DNA of 40,350 nucleotides from Roseospirillum parvum (GTDB lineage: Bacteria > Pseudomonadota > Alphaproteobacteria > Rhodospirillales > Rhodospirillaceae). The first letter of the stretch is position 1; each line of letters starts with the position of its first letter. Below the pieces are notes generated by a model. The model saw only the letters and a list, made by a program, of their open reading frames with translations. It had not been told where the DNA came from and made no database searches. A program made the position numbers and the translations under genes. Below, piece by piece: positions 27,334 through 36,392 of this stretch. The stretch covers positions 1-40,350 of the forward strand of contig NZ_FNCV01000014.1 of assembly GCF_900100455.1 (NCBI RefSeq), given 5' to 3'.

Positions 27334-28236
27334 ATGCGTGCCCTCCCCTGGCTGGCCCTGATTGGCGCCCTGTTGCTGGGCGGACCCCTGGCCGCCGAGG
27401 AGCGCACCCTGACCCACGATGGTCTGGAGCGCCGCTACCTGATCGACCACCCCGGCCCGGCCGCCGAGGGCACCCGCTGGCCGCTGGTGATGGTCCTGCA
27501 CGGCGGCGGCGGCAACGGCGAGAACGCCCGCCGGATGAGCGGCTTCTCGGCCCCCCGCTACGCCCGCCGGGCGATCCTGGTCTACCCCTGGGGGACTTCG
27601 CGCTTTGCCGGCATGGACCGGCTGAAGACCTGGAACGCCGGCCATTGCTGCGGCTTTGCCATGAAACGCAAGGTCGACGACGTGGGATTTCTGGCCGCCC
27701 TGATCGACCATCTGGTGGCCCACGACCACGCCGACCCCGAGCGCGTTTTCGTCACCGGCATGTCCAACGGCGCCATGATGGCCCACCGCCTGGGGATCGA
27801 GCTGTCGGGGCGGATCGCCGGCATTGCCCCGGTGGTCGGCGGGCTGTTCGGCGACGAATCCCGCCCCACCCACCCGGTGCCGGCCCTGATCATCACCGGG
27901 GCCTTGGACAAGAACGTGCCGGCCGAGGGCGGTCTGGGTCAGGGACGAGGGGCCGACGCCTGGGACGGCACGCCGCTCAAGCCGGCCACCTACCAGGGCG
28001 ATTTCTGGGCCGCCGCCAACCGCTGCCGGCCGACGCCCAGGGTCTCCACCCTGGCCGGGGGCAAGGTCACCCGGCGCGCCTACCCCTGCCCGGCCGAGGC
28101 GCCGGTGGTCCACCTGATCGTGGGCGACAACGGCCATGCCTGGCCCGGCGGGCGGCAGGGCTCGCGGCTCGGCGATGCGCCGTCCCGCGCCCTCGACGCC
28201 ACCCGGGCCATGTGGGACTTCTTCATGGGGCTGTGA
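27334..28236 (+). CDS. Exported polyhydroxybutyrate-depolymerase-like esterase
   Basis: This 300-residue alpha/beta hydrolase of the LpqC/CE1 group has a signal peptide (MRALPWLALIGALLLGGPLA). The oxyanion-hole loop is VLHGGGGNGEN (residues 54-64). The nucleophile elbow is GMSNGAMMAH with Ser144. TGALDKNVP supplies a likely acid Asp, and GHAWPGG supplies the His. The block TWNAGHCCGFA is characteristic of this family, whose members include short-chain PHB depolymerases and feruloyl esterases. It lies 4 bases downstream of msrB, with GGGGGAG 6 to 12 bases before the ATG. Substrate cannot be fixed from sequence. Confidence 0.85.
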   Translation: MRALPWLALIGALLLGGPLAAEERTLTHDGLERRYLIDHPGPAAEGTRWPLVMVLHGGGGNGENARRMSGFSAPRYARRAILVYPWGTSRFAGMDRLKTWNAGHCCGFAMKRKVDDVGFLAALIDHLVAHDHADPERVFVTGMSNGAMMAHRLGIELSGRIAGIAPVVGGLFGDESRPTHPVPALIITGALDKNVPAEGGLGQGRGADAWDGTPLKPATYQGDFWAAANRCRPTPRVSTLAGGKVTRRAYPCPAEAPVVHLIVGDNGHAWPGGRQGSRLGDAPSRALDATRAMWDFFMGL

Positions 28237-28245
28237 GGAACCGGC

Positions 28246-29019
28246 CTACCCCTCGGCCGCCGCCTGCCGCTTGCGGAAGGCGCGCACACTGAAGGGGATG
28301 GTGGCCAGATAGAGCAGCAGCAGCACGGCCAGGGTGGCCGCCGGGTTGGTCACCGCGAAGGCGGCGACCACCGCCATGCCCAGCATCACCGGCAGGGCCA
28401 GTTGCCCGGGCACCCGGAAGCGCTTGAACGAGAAGGTGGGCACCCGGCTGACCATCAGCGCCGCGACGGCGACCATCAGCGGCCCGACGATGATCGGATG
28501 GCGCAGCGTCTCGGCCATCGGCTCGACGGCGAAGCCGGCGATCATCGGCCACAGGGCCAGCCCCGCCGCCGCCGGGGCGGGGATGCCGACAAAGAAGCTG
28601 GCCGCCCAGGCCGGCGGCTCGTCGGGGTCGCCCAGCATGGTGTTGAAGCGGGCCAGCCGCAGGGCCATGGCGATGCTGAACAGCAGGGCCACCGCCCAGC
28701 CGACGCTGGCCGCCGCGTGCAGGCTCCACAGATAGAGCACCACCGCCGGGGCGCAGCCGAAGCTGACGAAGTCCGACAGCGAGTCGAGCTCCGCCCCGAA
28801 GCGGGTGGTGCCGCGCAGCAGGCGGGCGATGCGGCCGTCCAGCGCGTCGAGCACGGCGGCCACCACGATGGCCAGCACGGCGCGGTCCCACTCCTCCATC
28901 AGCGCCAGACGCACCGAGGTCATCCCGGCGCACAGGGCGAGCAGGGTGATCATGTTGGGCACCATGCGTGCCACCGGCAGGCTTTTCAGCCCACCCTGGC
29001 GGAAGCGGGGTCCGAACAT
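28246..29019 (-). CDS. pssA: CDP-diacylglycerol--serine O-phosphatidyltransferase
   Basis: This 257-residue integral membrane enzyme makes phosphatidylserine from CDP-diacylglycerol and serine. The CDP-alcohol phosphotransferase motif D-x2-D-G-x2-A-R-x8-G-x3-D-x3-D is complete within VLDALDGRIARLLRG and FGAELDSLSDFVSFG. Multiple hydrophobic helices follow. It is 22 bases downstream of psd on the same strand, so the two steps from CDP-DAG to phosphatidylethanolamine are co-transcribed. The N-terminal MFGPRFRQGGLKSLPVARMV precedes the first helix as in other alphaproteobacterial PssA. Confidence 0.95.
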   Translation of the reverse strand: MFGPRFRQGGLKSLPVARMVPNMITLLALCAGMTSVRLALMEEWDRAVLAIVVAAVLDALDGRIARLLRGTTRFGAELDSLSDFVSFGCAPAVVLYLWSLHAAASVGWAVALLFSIAMALRLARFNTMLGDPDEPPAWAASFFVGIPAPAAAGLALWPMIAGFAVEPMAETLRHPIIVGPLMVAVAALMVSRVPTFSFKRFRVPGQLALPVMLGMAVVAAFAVTNPAATLAVLLLLYLATIPFSVRAFRKRQAAAEG

Positions 29020-29041
29020 CGGGGCGGCCCTGGCGGCGGCG

Positions 29042-29749
29042 TCAGCGGGTTTCGCCGCTGCGCGCCGCTTCCTTGCCCTTGAGGTCGGCGAGGACGGTCT
29101 CGCCGCTGGTCATGCTCTGGCCGACGACGACCAGCGGGTTGGTCCCCTTGGGCAGGTAGACATCGACCCGGCTGCCGAAGCGGATCAGCCCGAAACGCTG
29201 GCCGGTCTGCACGCCCTGGCCCTCGCCAACGTCGCAGCGGATGCGACGGGCCACCCAGCCGGCGATCTGGACCACGGCGATGTCCTTGCCGTCGGCCATC
29301 TTCAGGCGCACGGCGTTGCGCTCGTTGTCCTCGCTGGCCTTGTCCAGGGTGGCGTTGAGGAACTTGCCGGCGCTGTAGGCGACGCGGGTCACCGTGCCGG
29401 CGATGGGGATGCGGCAGACGTGGCAGTCGAGCACGCTGAGGAAGATCGAGACGCGCAGCATCTCGCCCTTGCCCATCTCGAGCTCGGCCGGCGGGGTGGC
29501 CGGGCCGATGCTGCTGACCGTGCCGCTGGCCGGGGCGACGACCAGACCTTCCTTGGTCGGCACCACCCGGTCGGGATCGCGGAAGAAACCCACCGTGCCC
29601 AGCGCGGCGACCAGCCCCAGGGCGCCGAGCGGCGTCCAGATGGCCCACAGGACCAGGGCCACGCCAAAGGCGATGGCGACGAAGCGTGGTGCCTCGGGGT
29701 CGAGCTTGGGCAGCAGGTAGGTGCGCCAGTTGGTCTCCAGAATCTGCAC
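29042..29749 (-). CDS. psd: Phosphatidylserine decarboxylase proenzyme
   Basis: This 235-residue enzyme converts phosphatidylserine to phosphatidylethanolamine using a pyruvoyl group. The short form is typical of alphaproteobacteria. The self-cleavage site is Gly192-Ser193 in [11 protein letters not shown], close to the C-terminus. The DPDR and VVAPASGTV blocks, and [18 protein letters not shown], are conserved. One or two membrane helices lie at residues 22-55. It is the first gene of the psd-pssA pair. Confidence 0.95.
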   Translation of the reverse strand: MQILETNWRTYLLPKLDPEAPRFVAIAFGVALVLWAIWTPLGALGLVAALGTVGFFRDPDRVVPTKEGLVVAPASGTVSSIGPATPPAELEMGKGEMLRVSIFLSVLDCHVCRIPIAGTVTRVAYSAGKFLNATLDKASEDNERNAVRLKMADGKDIAVVQIAGWVARRIRCDVGEGQGVQTGQRFGLIRFGSRVDVYLPKGTNPLVVVGQSMTSGETVLADLKGKEAARSGETR

Positions 29750-29862
29750 GGCGGGTCTCCTTCAGCCTTGCCGGATCAGGCCCCTGGGGGCATGAGCGGC
29801 ACCATAGCGCAGGCCAGGGGCGGCGAGAAGAGGCCCCGCCGCCCCTGGCCTCGGTTCCAGAC

Positions 29863-29903
29863 GAACTTGCGGCTAGGCGAACTTGCGGCTAGGCGAACTT
29901 GCG
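29863..29903. repeat. 16-bp tandem repeat over the methyltransferase stop
   Basis: The unit GAACTTGCGGCTAGGC occurs at 29863-29878 and 29879-29894, with a third partial copy (GAACTTGCG) at 29895-29903. It duplicates the last codons and stop of the methyltransferase gene, so further stop-containing copies follow the real stop. It looks like a recent slippage or unequal-exchange duplication. Confidence 0.85.
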
Positions 29904-30518
29904 AAAGGTGCAGACCCAGCTGCCGATACCCTGGTTGACCAGATAGTCGGCCTGGCGCAGGTCGACCTGCTCGGCCACGCCGTCGTTCTCCACGGCGGCG
30001 AACTTGGCCTCGAAGTCGTACTCCTTGTAGACCCCCTCGTTGATCGAGAACGTCACCACACCCCCCGGGCGCAGCACCGCCAGCAAATGATCCAGCCCCT
30101 CCGGCCCGACATGGCCGTGGGTGAAGGTGCCGACGCTGACAATGCCGCCATAGCCCGCCTCGGGCAGCGCCAGGGGCTTGGTCAGATCAGCCGCCACGAC
30201 CTGACGGTAGCAGCCCTTGGCCTCGGCCTTGGCCAGCATCTCCGGCGAGATATCAAGGCCATCGACCGGCGCCACCCCATGGCGCTGCAACTCCTGGCCG
30301 GCCAGACCGGTGCCACAACCGGCATCCAACACCGCGCCCGCGTCCTTGTCAAAGAACCGCATGAAAATATTCACCGTCTCGCGCGGCGCCACGTACCCAT
30401 ACTCGTCACTCATCAGGTCGGAATCATAGTCATCCGCCCAGTCACGGTAGGCATCCACGCAGTCATCGGCGCCCTTGACGGCATAGACCTTCTTCAGCCT
30501 GTCGGCGATCTCCGACAC
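29889..30518 (-). CDS. Class I SAM-dependent methyltransferase
   Basis: This protein of about 209 residues has a Rossmann-fold methyltransferase core. The SAM-binding motif I is VLDAGCGTGLAGQEL (near residue 62), followed by DGLDISPEML and a GGIVSVGTFTHGHV segment in the position of motif II-III. The start is taken as GTG 30518, because AGGAGA lies 6 bases upstream of it; a GTG at 30524 abuts the same site with no spacing. Ends in FRKFA. Substrate is unknown; small-molecule methylation is most likely. A good sigma-70-type promoter lies 45 bases upstream. Confidence 0.85.
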   Translation of the reverse strand: MSEIADRLKKVYAVKGADDCVDAYRDWADDYDSDLMSDEYGYVAPRETVNIFMRFFDKDAGAVLDAGCGTGLAGQELQRHGVAPVDGLDISPEMLAKAEAKGCYRQVVAADLTKPLALPEAGYGGIVSVGTFTHGHVGPEGLDHLLAVLRPGGVVTFSINEGVYKEYDFEAKFAAVENDGVAEQVDLRQADYLVNQGIGSWVCTFRKFA

Positions 30519-30562
30519 GGTCACTCTCCTGTCTCATGTTTCGGATTTTGGCGAACGCACCA

Positions 30563-30591
30563 AGTATACACCACCCGCCGCCGATGACCAA
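30563..30591 (-). promoter_or_regulatory. Sigma-70-type promoter of the methyltransferase gene
   Basis: The minus strand has TTGGTC (30591-30586), a 17-base spacer, then TATACT (30568-30563). It lies 45 bases upstream of the GTG start and 82 bases from the edge of element R3. Confidence 0.55.
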
Positions 30592-30672
30592 CCGTTGGCC
30601 CCGGGATGGCTGGGGGCTTCGCCCCGCGCGGAGCCGACGGCGGAGCGACGACGGCGGGCGCCGTTGAAAGAT

Positions 30673-31020
30673 CGGGGGCGCTGCCCCCGAATCCCCGCCG
30701 GGGGGACAGGGTCCCCCCGGACCCCGCCAGGTCGTTGGAGCGGAACGCACAAGGCAGGGCGGGGCACTCAGGGTGGTTGGTTGCAGGCCAGCTTCGCTGG
30801 CCTGCGGAAACAAAAACCACCGCACAGCCGCCCCGCGCGGATTTGATCCGCGCATCCTTGCGCCACTTCGTTGGTGTCTGTTTACGCGGGCCAGCAAAGC
30901 TGGCCCGCACCCAACCCCATCCGAATTTCAAGCCGCAGCCGGCGTTTCACTCCAACGACTGGAGGGGGTCCGGGGGATCGCCTTCGATCCCCCGGTGGGG
31001 GTACGGGGGCAACGCCCCCG
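30673..31020. repeat. Long palindromic intergenic element, copy R3 (inverted)
   Basis: This copy is inverted relative to R1 and R2, about 348 bp, centred on 30835-30853. Its reverse complement has the same core as R1 (GCGCGGATCAAATCCGCGC). Outer hairpins are GGGGGC-GCT-GCCCCC on the left and GGGGGC-AAC-GCCCCC on the right. The strong arms have stems CCGGGGGGAC and CCGGGGGATCG. It fills the spacer between the methyltransferase promoter and the gcvPB stop (516 bases in all). Upstream, 30612-30625 holds another GGGGC-TTC-GCCCC hairpin, and 30639-30666 matches the flank of R2. Confidence 0.85.
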
Positions 31021-31034
31021 GGGCGCGCCTCGGG

Positions 31035-32534
31035 TCAGTCCCCAGCCGGCGGCGTCCAGCGCAGCACGGGTTGGCGGGCGGCGCGGGTTTCGTCGAGGCG
31101 GCGGCGGGGGGCCATCAGGGGCGCCTGTTTCAGGCTTTCGGGATCGTTGCGGGCGCGGTCGGCGAGGGCGATGCAGCTTTCGGCAAAGGCGTCGAGGCTG
31201 GCCTTGCTTTCGGTTTCGGTGGGTTCGACCAGCAGGGCGCCGTGGACGACCAGGGGGAAGTACATGGTCATCGGGTGGTAGCCTTCGTCGATCAGGCCCT
31301 TGGCGAAATCGAGGGTGGAGGCGCCGGTGCCTTTGAGGAAGCTGTCGTCGAACAGGGCCTCGTGCATGACCGGGCCGGGGAAGGGTGCCGACAGGTGGTC
31401 CTTGAGGCGGGCCAGCAGGTAGTTGGCGGCCAGCACGGCGTCGCCGCTGGCCTGGGCCAGGCCGTCGGCGCCCAGGCTCATCATGTAGGCCAGGGCGCGC
31501 ACGAAGACGCCGAACTGGCCGTGGTAGCCTTTCATGCGCCCGAAGGGGTGGCCGTCGGCTTCGTGCCGATGCTCGATCAGGCGCCACGCCTCGCCGTCCT
31601 TGACCACGTAGGGCAGGGGGGCGAAGGGGGCCAGGGTGTCGGACAGCACCACCGGCCCGGCGCCGGGGCCGCCGCCGCCGTGGGGGGTGGAGAAGGTCTT
31701 GTGGAGGTTGATGTGCATGGCATCCACCCCCAGGTCGCCGACCCGCACCCGGCCGATCAGGGCGTTGAGATTGGCGCCGTCCATGTAGACCAGTCCGCCG
31801 GCGGCGTGGACGGCCTGGGAGATGTCGATGATGTCGCGCTCGAACAGGCCCAGGGTGTTGGGGTTGGTGATCATCAGGGCGGCCACGTCGGGGCCGAGCA
31901 TCCGCTTCAGGGCGTCCACGTCGACCCGGCCATCGGCGGTGCCGGGGATGCTTTCCACCTGATAGCCGCACAGGGCGGCGGTGGCCGGGTTGGTGCCGTG
32001 CGCCGATTCAGGGACCAGGACCACCTGGCGGGCGTCGCCCCTGGCTTCCAGGCAGGCGCGGATGGCCATCAGGCCGCACAGTTCGCCGTGGGCGCCGGCG
32101 GCCGGGGTCATGGCCACCGCCGGCATGCCGGTCAGCTCGGTCAGCCAGCCGGCCAGGGTGTGGATCAGGGCCAGCGCGCCCTGCACCGTGCCTTGCGGCT
32201 GGAAGGGGTGCAGGTCGGCCAGCCCGGGCAGCCGGGCGAGGCGCTCGTTGAGCCGGGGGTTGTGCTTCATGGTGCAGCTGCCGAGCGGGAACAGGCCGCT
32301 GTCGATGCCGTAGTTCTTCTGGCTCAGGCGGGTGTAGTGGCGCACCACCTGGGGCTCGGAGAGGTCGGGCAGGCCGATCGGCCGCTGGCGCTCGAGGCCG
32401 CCCAGGCGGGGGGTGACCTCGGGCCCCTCGGGCAGGTCGATGCCGCGCGCCCCGGGGCGGCCGAGCTCGAAGATCAGCGGCTCTTCCAGGTCGAGCGCCC
32501 GGTGGCCGGAATGGGTCGGCGGGAGGGTGCTCAT
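31035..32534 (-). CDS. gcvPB: Glycine dehydrogenase (decarboxylating) subunit 2
   Basis: This 499-residue beta subunit of the two-subunit P-protein decarboxylates glycine and passes the methylamine to lipoyl-GcvH. The PLP-binding Lys is in [33 protein letters not shown] and [12 protein letters not shown] are conserved active-site blocks. The ATG overlaps the gcvPA stop by ATGA, so the subunits are coupled. It is last in the gcvT-gcvH-gcvPA-gcvPB operon, and its stop is 14 bases from element R3, which may provide its terminator. Confidence 0.97.
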   Translation of the reverse strand: MSTLPPTHSGHRALDLEEPLIFELGRPGARGIDLPEGPEVTPRLGGLERQRPIGLPDLSEPQVVRHYTRLSQKNYGIDSGLFPLGSCTMKHNPRLNERLARLPGLADLHPFQPQGTVQGALALIHTLAGWLTELTGMPAVAMTPAAGAHGELCGLMAIRACLEARGDARQVVLVPESAHGTNPATAALCGYQVESIPGTADGRVDVDALKRMLGPDVAALMITNPNTLGLFERDIIDISQAVHAAGGLVYMDGANLNALIGRVRVGDLGVDAMHINLHKTFSTPHGGGGPGAGPVVLSDTLAPFAPLPYVVKDGEAWRLIEHRHEADGHPFGRMKGYHGQFGVFVRALAYMMSLGADGLAQASGDAVLAANYLLARLKDHLSAPFPGPVMHEALFDDSFLKGTGASTLDFAKGLIDEGYHPMTMYFPLVVHGALLVEPTETESKASLDAFAESCIALADRARNDPESLKQAPLMAPRRRLDETRAARQPVLRWTPPAGD

Positions 32535-33901
32535 TGGCCGGCGCCTCCGTTGTGCTCACCCAGGGCGGCGGCGAGGCCCTCGACCAGGGCGTCGCGGTCG
32601 GCCTCGGTGGTGGTTTCGGTGACGGCGATCAGCAAGACGTCGTGCAACTCGTCGTAGGTCGGCCACAGGCGGCGGCCCGGGATGCCGGCCAGGATGCCCT
32701 TTTCGGCCAGCGCCTCGACCACCGGTTCGGCGTCGCATGGCAGCTTCAGGGCGAATTCGTTGAAGAAGGCGCCGGGCAGCAGTTTGACCCCGGGCAGCTT
32801 TTCCAGCCGGCGCGCGGTTTCCACCGCCAGGGCGTGGTTGAGGCGGGCCAGCTCGGTGAGGCCGCTTTCGCCGAGCAGGCTCATGTGGATGGAGAAGGCC
32901 AGCGCGATCAGCCCCGAATTGGTGCAGATGTTCGAGGTCGCCTTTTCGCGCCGGATGTGCTGCTCGCGGGTCGACAGGGTGAGCACGAAGCCGCGCCGGC
33001 CGTCGGCGTCCACCGTTTCGCCGCACAGCCGCCCCGGCATGTTGCGCAGGAACTTCTGGCGCGCCGCGAACAGGCCCACCCCGGGGCCGCCGAAGGACAG
33101 CGGCCCGGCCAGCGACTGGCCCTCGGCGACCACGATGTCGGCGCCCATTTCGCCGGGCGGGGTGATCAGGCCGAGCGACAGCGGCTCGGCGACGGCGGCG
33201 ACCAGCAGCACGCCGTCCTCGCGGCAGGCCGAGGCGAGCGGCGAGAGATCCTTGAGGTGGCCGAAGACATCCGGGTTCTGCACCACCACGCAGGCCAGAT
33301 CGGCGCCGATGCGCCCGATCAGGTCCTCCATGTCCAGCGGATCGGGCGGCAGGTCCTCCACCGTCACGTCGGCGTGGGCCAGGAAGGTGCGCACCACCTC
33401 GGCCCACTGCGGGTGCAGGCCGCCCGACAGCAGCACCCGCTTGCGCCGGGTCACCCGGCAGGCCATGGCGCAGGCCTCGGCGCAGGCGGTGGCGCCGTCG
33501 TACATCGAGGCGTTGGCCACCTCCAGGCCGGTCAGCAGGGCGACCTGGGTCTGGAACTCGAACAGCACCTGCAGGGTGCCCTGGGCGATTTCCGGCTGAT
33601 AGGGGGTATAGGCGGTGAGGAACTCGCCGCGCTGGATGAGGTAGTCGAGGCTGGCCGGCACATGGTGCCGATAGGCCCCGCCGCCGAGGAAACAAGGGCC
33701 GTCGCCGGCCGCCCGGTTGGCCCGGGCGAAGGCGGCGAAGGTGCGCTCCACCGCCAATTCGCCCTGGTGGTCGGGCAGGTTGAAGGCCGGGGGACGGCGG
33801 GCCGCCTCCGGCACGTCGACGAACAGATCGTCCAGGCTGCCCGCCCCGATGGTGTCGAGCATGGCGGCCCGGTCGGCCTCGGTCAGCGGCAGATAACGCA
33901 T
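32531..33901 (-). CDS. gcvPA: Glycine dehydrogenase (decarboxylating) subunit 1
   Basis: This 456-residue alpha subunit of the split P-protein has [15 protein letters not shown] at the N-terminus. Substrate-pocket blocks are [37 protein letters not shown] and [14 protein letters not shown]. The C-terminal [20 protein letters not shown] is family-typical. It lacks the PLP lysine, as expected for this subunit. It lies 16 bases downstream of gcvH and overlaps gcvPB by 4 bases. The split P-protein is common in alphaproteobacteria and Gram-positives, whereas enterobacteria have a fused form. Confidence 0.97.
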   Translation of the reverse strand: MRYLPLTEADRAAMLDTIGAGSLDDLFVDVPEAARRPPAFNLPDHQGELAVERTFAAFARANRAAGDGPCFLGGGAYRHHVPASLDYLIQRGEFLTAYTPYQPEIAQGTLQVLFEFQTQVALLTGLEVANASMYDGATACAEACAMACRVTRRKRVLLSGGLHPQWAEVVRTFLAHADVTVEDLPPDPLDMEDLIGRIGADLACVVVQNPDVFGHLKDLSPLASACREDGVLLVAAVAEPLSLGLITPPGEMGADIVVAEGQSLAGPLSFGGPGVGLFAARQKFLRNMPGRLCGETVDADGRRGFVLTLSTREQHIRREKATSNICTNSGLIALAFSIHMSLLGESGLTELARLNHALAVETARRLEKLPGVKLLPGAFFNEFALKLPCDAEPVVEALAEKGILAGIPGRRLWPTYDELHDVLLIAVTETTTEADRDALVEGLAAALGEHNGGAGQ

Positions 33902-33917
33902 CGCGGCGGCGTACCCC

Positions 33918-34292
33918 TTACAGTCCGGCCAGGAAGGTTTGGTAGGCCTCGGCGTCCATCAGGCCCTCGGCCTCGGCCGGCTCGGCCATCTTCAGCTTGA
34001 ACAGCCAGCCCTCGCCGGTCGGGTCCTCGTTGACCAGGCCGGGGGTTTCCTCCAGGGCCGGGTTGGCCTCGCTCACCTCGCCGGTCAGCGGGCTGTAGAC
34101 CTCGCTGGCCGCCTTCACCGATTCGACCACCGCCGCCTCGTCGCCCTGGGCCAGGGCGCGCCCCGGCTCGGGCAGCTCGACGAACACCACGTCGCCCATC
34201 TGCTCCTGGGCGTAGGCCGAGATGCCGACGGTGGCGGTGTCCCCCTCGACGCGGATCCATTCGTGGTCCTCGGTGTAGCGCAACTCGGACAT
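33918..34292 (-). CDS. gcvH: Glycine cleavage system H protein
   Basis: This 124-residue lipoyl carrier protein has its lipoylated Lys60 in [14 protein letters not shown]. The N-terminal [15 protein letters not shown] and C-terminal GEGWLFKLK are typical. The start at 34292 has GGGGGA 7 bases upstream. A second ATG at 34298 would overlap the gcvT TGA (ATGA) but is too close to the ribosome-binding site. It shuttles the aminomethyl group between GcvP, GcvT and dihydrolipoamide dehydrogenase, which is not encoded here. Confidence 0.97.
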   Translation of the reverse strand: MSELRYTEDHEWIRVEGDTATVGISAYAQEQMGDVVFVELPEPGRALAQGDEAAVVESVKAASEVYSPLTGEVSEANPALEETPGLVNEDPTGEGWLFKLKMAEPAEAEGLMDAEAYQTFLAGL

Positions 34293-34294
34293 GG

Positions 34295-35455
34295 TCATTT
34301 CCCCCTGAAAAAACGGTGCGGAACGAACGGCAAGGCAGCAACCCGGGCCGGCCGCGGTTTGTCGCGGACCAAGAGGACCAGCGGGCGGTCGGGCTCGGCC
34401 ATCTCGGGCGGCACATAGCCCATGGCCACCGGCCTCTCGGCGCTGGGCCCGAAGCCGCCGCTGGTGACGCGCCCGACCTCGCGCCCCGAGGGGTCGAGGA
34501 TGGCGGTGCCGGCGCGGGCCGGGGCCCCCCCTTGCGGCCGGATGCCGACCCGCTGGCGGGTCACCCCCTCGGCCAACTGGCGGCGGATGGTGGCGGCGCC
34601 GGGGAAGCCCCCCTCGCGGCGCCGGCGGGGCGAGATGGTCCAGGCCAGATCGGCCTCGATCGGGGTGGTGGTGGGGTCGATGTCGGCGCCGTGCAGGCAC
34701 AGCCCGGCCTCCAACCGAAGCGAGTCGCGCGCCCCCAGGCCGGCCGGCGCCACCTCGGGCTCGGCGAGCAGGGCGCGGGCCACCGGCTCGGCCAGATCGG
34801 CCCGGATCGACAACTCGAAGCCGTCCTCGCCGGTGTAGCCGCAGCGGCTGGCCAGCACCGGTACCCCGGCCACGGTCAGCCGCGCCGCCCCCATGAACGG
34901 TATCTCGGCCAGATCGCGCCCGGCCAGTCGGGCCAGCACGGCCGCCGCCGCCGGGCCTTGCAGGGCGAGCAGGGCGTGGTCGTCGAGCACGTCGACCTCG
35001 ATGCCGCGCGGCGACAGGTGGTCGGTCAGGTGGGCCACGTCGGCTTCGCGGTTGGCCGCGTTGACGACCAGGAACAGATGCTCGCCGCTGCCGTCCGGGT
35101 CGGGCAGGCGGCTGACCATCAGATCGTCGAGGATGCCGCCGGCGGCATCGGTGAACAGGGTGTAGCGCTGGCGGAAGGGTTTCAGGCCCTGGATGTCGCC
35201 GACCACCAGCTCTTCCAGCAGGGCATCGGCGCCCAGGCCATGCAGCCGCACCTGCCCCATGTGCGAAACGTCGAACAGGGCGGCGGCGCGGCGGGCGTGC
35301 AGGTGCTCCTTCAGCACCCCCTCGGGGTACTGGAGCGGCATCTCATAGCCGGCGAAGGGGGCGAAGCGGGCCCCGTGCTCGCGGTGCAGGGCGGCCAGGG
35401 GGAGGCTTTTCAAGTCGGTGGGGTTGGCACCGGGGATGTCGGCAGAGGCAACCAT
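34295..35455 (-). CDS. gcvT: Aminomethyltransferase GcvT
   Basis: This 386-residue T-protein releases ammonia from the H-protein intermediate and makes methylene-tetrahydrofolate. Conserved blocks are HREHGARFAPFAGYEMPLQY, ALFDVSHMGQVRLHG, LVVNAANREADVAHL (folate site region) and SRCGYTGEDGFELS. The C-terminal barrel has GRVTSGGFGPSAERPVAMGY. The start at 35455 has GGAGAG 9 bases upstream. It is the first gene of the operon, 48 bases downstream of the glycine riboswitch. Confidence 0.97.
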   Translation of the reverse strand: MVASADIPGANPTDLKSLPLAALHREHGARFAPFAGYEMPLQYPEGVLKEHLHARRAAALFDVSHMGQVRLHGLGADALLEELVVGDIQGLKPFRQRYTLFTDAAGGILDDLMVSRLPDPDGSGEHLFLVVNAANREADVAHLTDHLSPRGIEVDVLDDHALLALQGPAAAAVLARLAGRDLAEIPFMGAARLTVAGVPVLASRCGYTGEDGFELSIRADLAEPVARALLAEPEVAPAGLGARDSLRLEAGLCLHGADIDPTTTPIEADLAWTISPRRRREGGFPGAATIRRQLAEGVTRQRVGIRPQGGAPARAGTAILDPSGREVGRVTSGGFGPSAERPVAMGYVPPEMAEPDRPLVLLVRDKPRPARVAALPFVPHRFFRGK

Positions 35456-35503
35456 GCGTGAGGCTCTCCAGGTTGGGGCCGGGTGGACAGCAGACCGTCG
35501 GCG

Positions 35504-35756
35504 CCCCCCTCTGTCGAGAACCTGAAAGATTGACCGCCGGAGGCCCCGCGGGACTCCCATGCCAACCGACGCCAGCAACGGGCCCCGGACGGACGGCTTA
35601 CCTCTTCGGTGGGGCGCCCCGCGCACGGCGCGCCCGCTTTCCAGAGTGTCCCTGCCTCCCGCGGTCCTTTTGCCTGAGAGTTTCCGAGGGCGGTTGCTCC
35701 TTCGGCGCCGGCCGCCCGCGCCCGCCCAGGGGCACGTCGCCGGTCTCTCCCACGGG
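35504..35756 (-). ncRNA. Tandem glycine riboswitch (gcvT element)
   Basis: The minus strand begins GGGAGAGACCGG and contains GCCGAAGGAGCAA, AACTCTCAGGCAAAAGGACCG, and then a second set with ACTCTGGAAAG, CACCGAAGAGGTAAG, ATCTTTCAGGT and GACAGAGGGG. These are the conserved blocks of both aptamers of the glycine riboswitch in order. The end lies 48 bases from the gcvT start. No U-tract terminator is evident between them, so control may be translational or through glycine-stabilised transcription. The spacer 35456-35837 otherwise holds nothing else I can support. Confidence 0.95.
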
Positions 35757-35837
35757 AGGTGACGAACATCCCCCATATTAAGGGGCCCGGGCGCATTTTC
35801 AACCGCCGTGCGCGCCCCGGCCCTTCAGGCCTGCCCT

Positions 35838-36392
35838 CTACAGCGGGTTGTCGCGGTTGTACTGCAACTGGTCGGGGCTCAGTTGCAGGCCCAGGTAGAT
35901 CGGATACTGGCTGGGGCTCTGGGTTTCCGGCACCGGGATGAGGATGCGCACTTCCTCGTCGCGCAGCCGCACCCGGGGCGCCGTCACATCGGGGTAGACG
36001 AAGTCCACGTCCAGCACCTCCTTGCCCGAGGGGCGCGGCGCGAAGCGCGGAATGGCGACGAAGTAGCGGAAGCTGCCCTCGCGCCCGCCGGCCGGCCCGC
36101 GCCGGGCCAGGAACTCGGCATGGAAGGTCAACTCGACGCCCTCGTCGGTGTGCTGGCATTCGCCGGAGAAGCCGATCAGGCGGATGTCGTGGGCGATGTC
36201 GGTGACGTCGCGTCCGCTGCCCTTGAACTGCACCACGCGGGCGGTGGTCTTGTCGATGCGCACGTCCGGGCAGACCGGGGGCGGTGGCGGCTCGACCAGC
36301 GAGCAGCCGGCCAGCAGGCCGGCGGCCAGCAGCACGGCGAACAGGTGGGGCAGGCGGGGCCTGAGGCCAGGGGTGGGGCTAGACGCGGTCAT
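35838..36392 (-). CDS. Conserved lipoprotein of unknown function
   Basis: This 184-residue outer-membrane lipoprotein candidate has a basic N-terminus ([10 protein letters not shown]) and a lipobox LAGC at residues 27-30, followed by a Pro-rich tether (EPPPPPVCP). The remainder looks like a single beta-rich domain ([55 protein letters not shown]). A start at 36392 overlaps the upstream CDGSH gene by 14 bases. An ATG at 36401 or GTG at 36404 would add 3-4 residues, and none has a clear Shine-Dalgarno. I know similar small lipoproteins in Rhodospirillales but no function. Confidence 0.8.
   Translation of the reverse strand: MTASSPTPGLRPRLPHLFAVLLAAGLLAGCSLVEPPPPPVCPDVRIDKTTARVVQFKGSGRDVTDIAHDIRLIGFSGECQHTDEGVELTFHAEFLARRGPAGGREGSFRYFVAIPRFAPRPSGKEVLDVDFVYPDVTAPRVRLRDEEVRILIPVPETQSPSQYPIYLGLQLSPDQLQYNRDNPL

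Noticed and set aside
35410-36159. 249-residue minus-strand frame over the glycine riboswitch
   Set aside because: It covers the riboswitch and part of the lipoprotein gene in another frame. The conserved RNA motifs explain the sequence.
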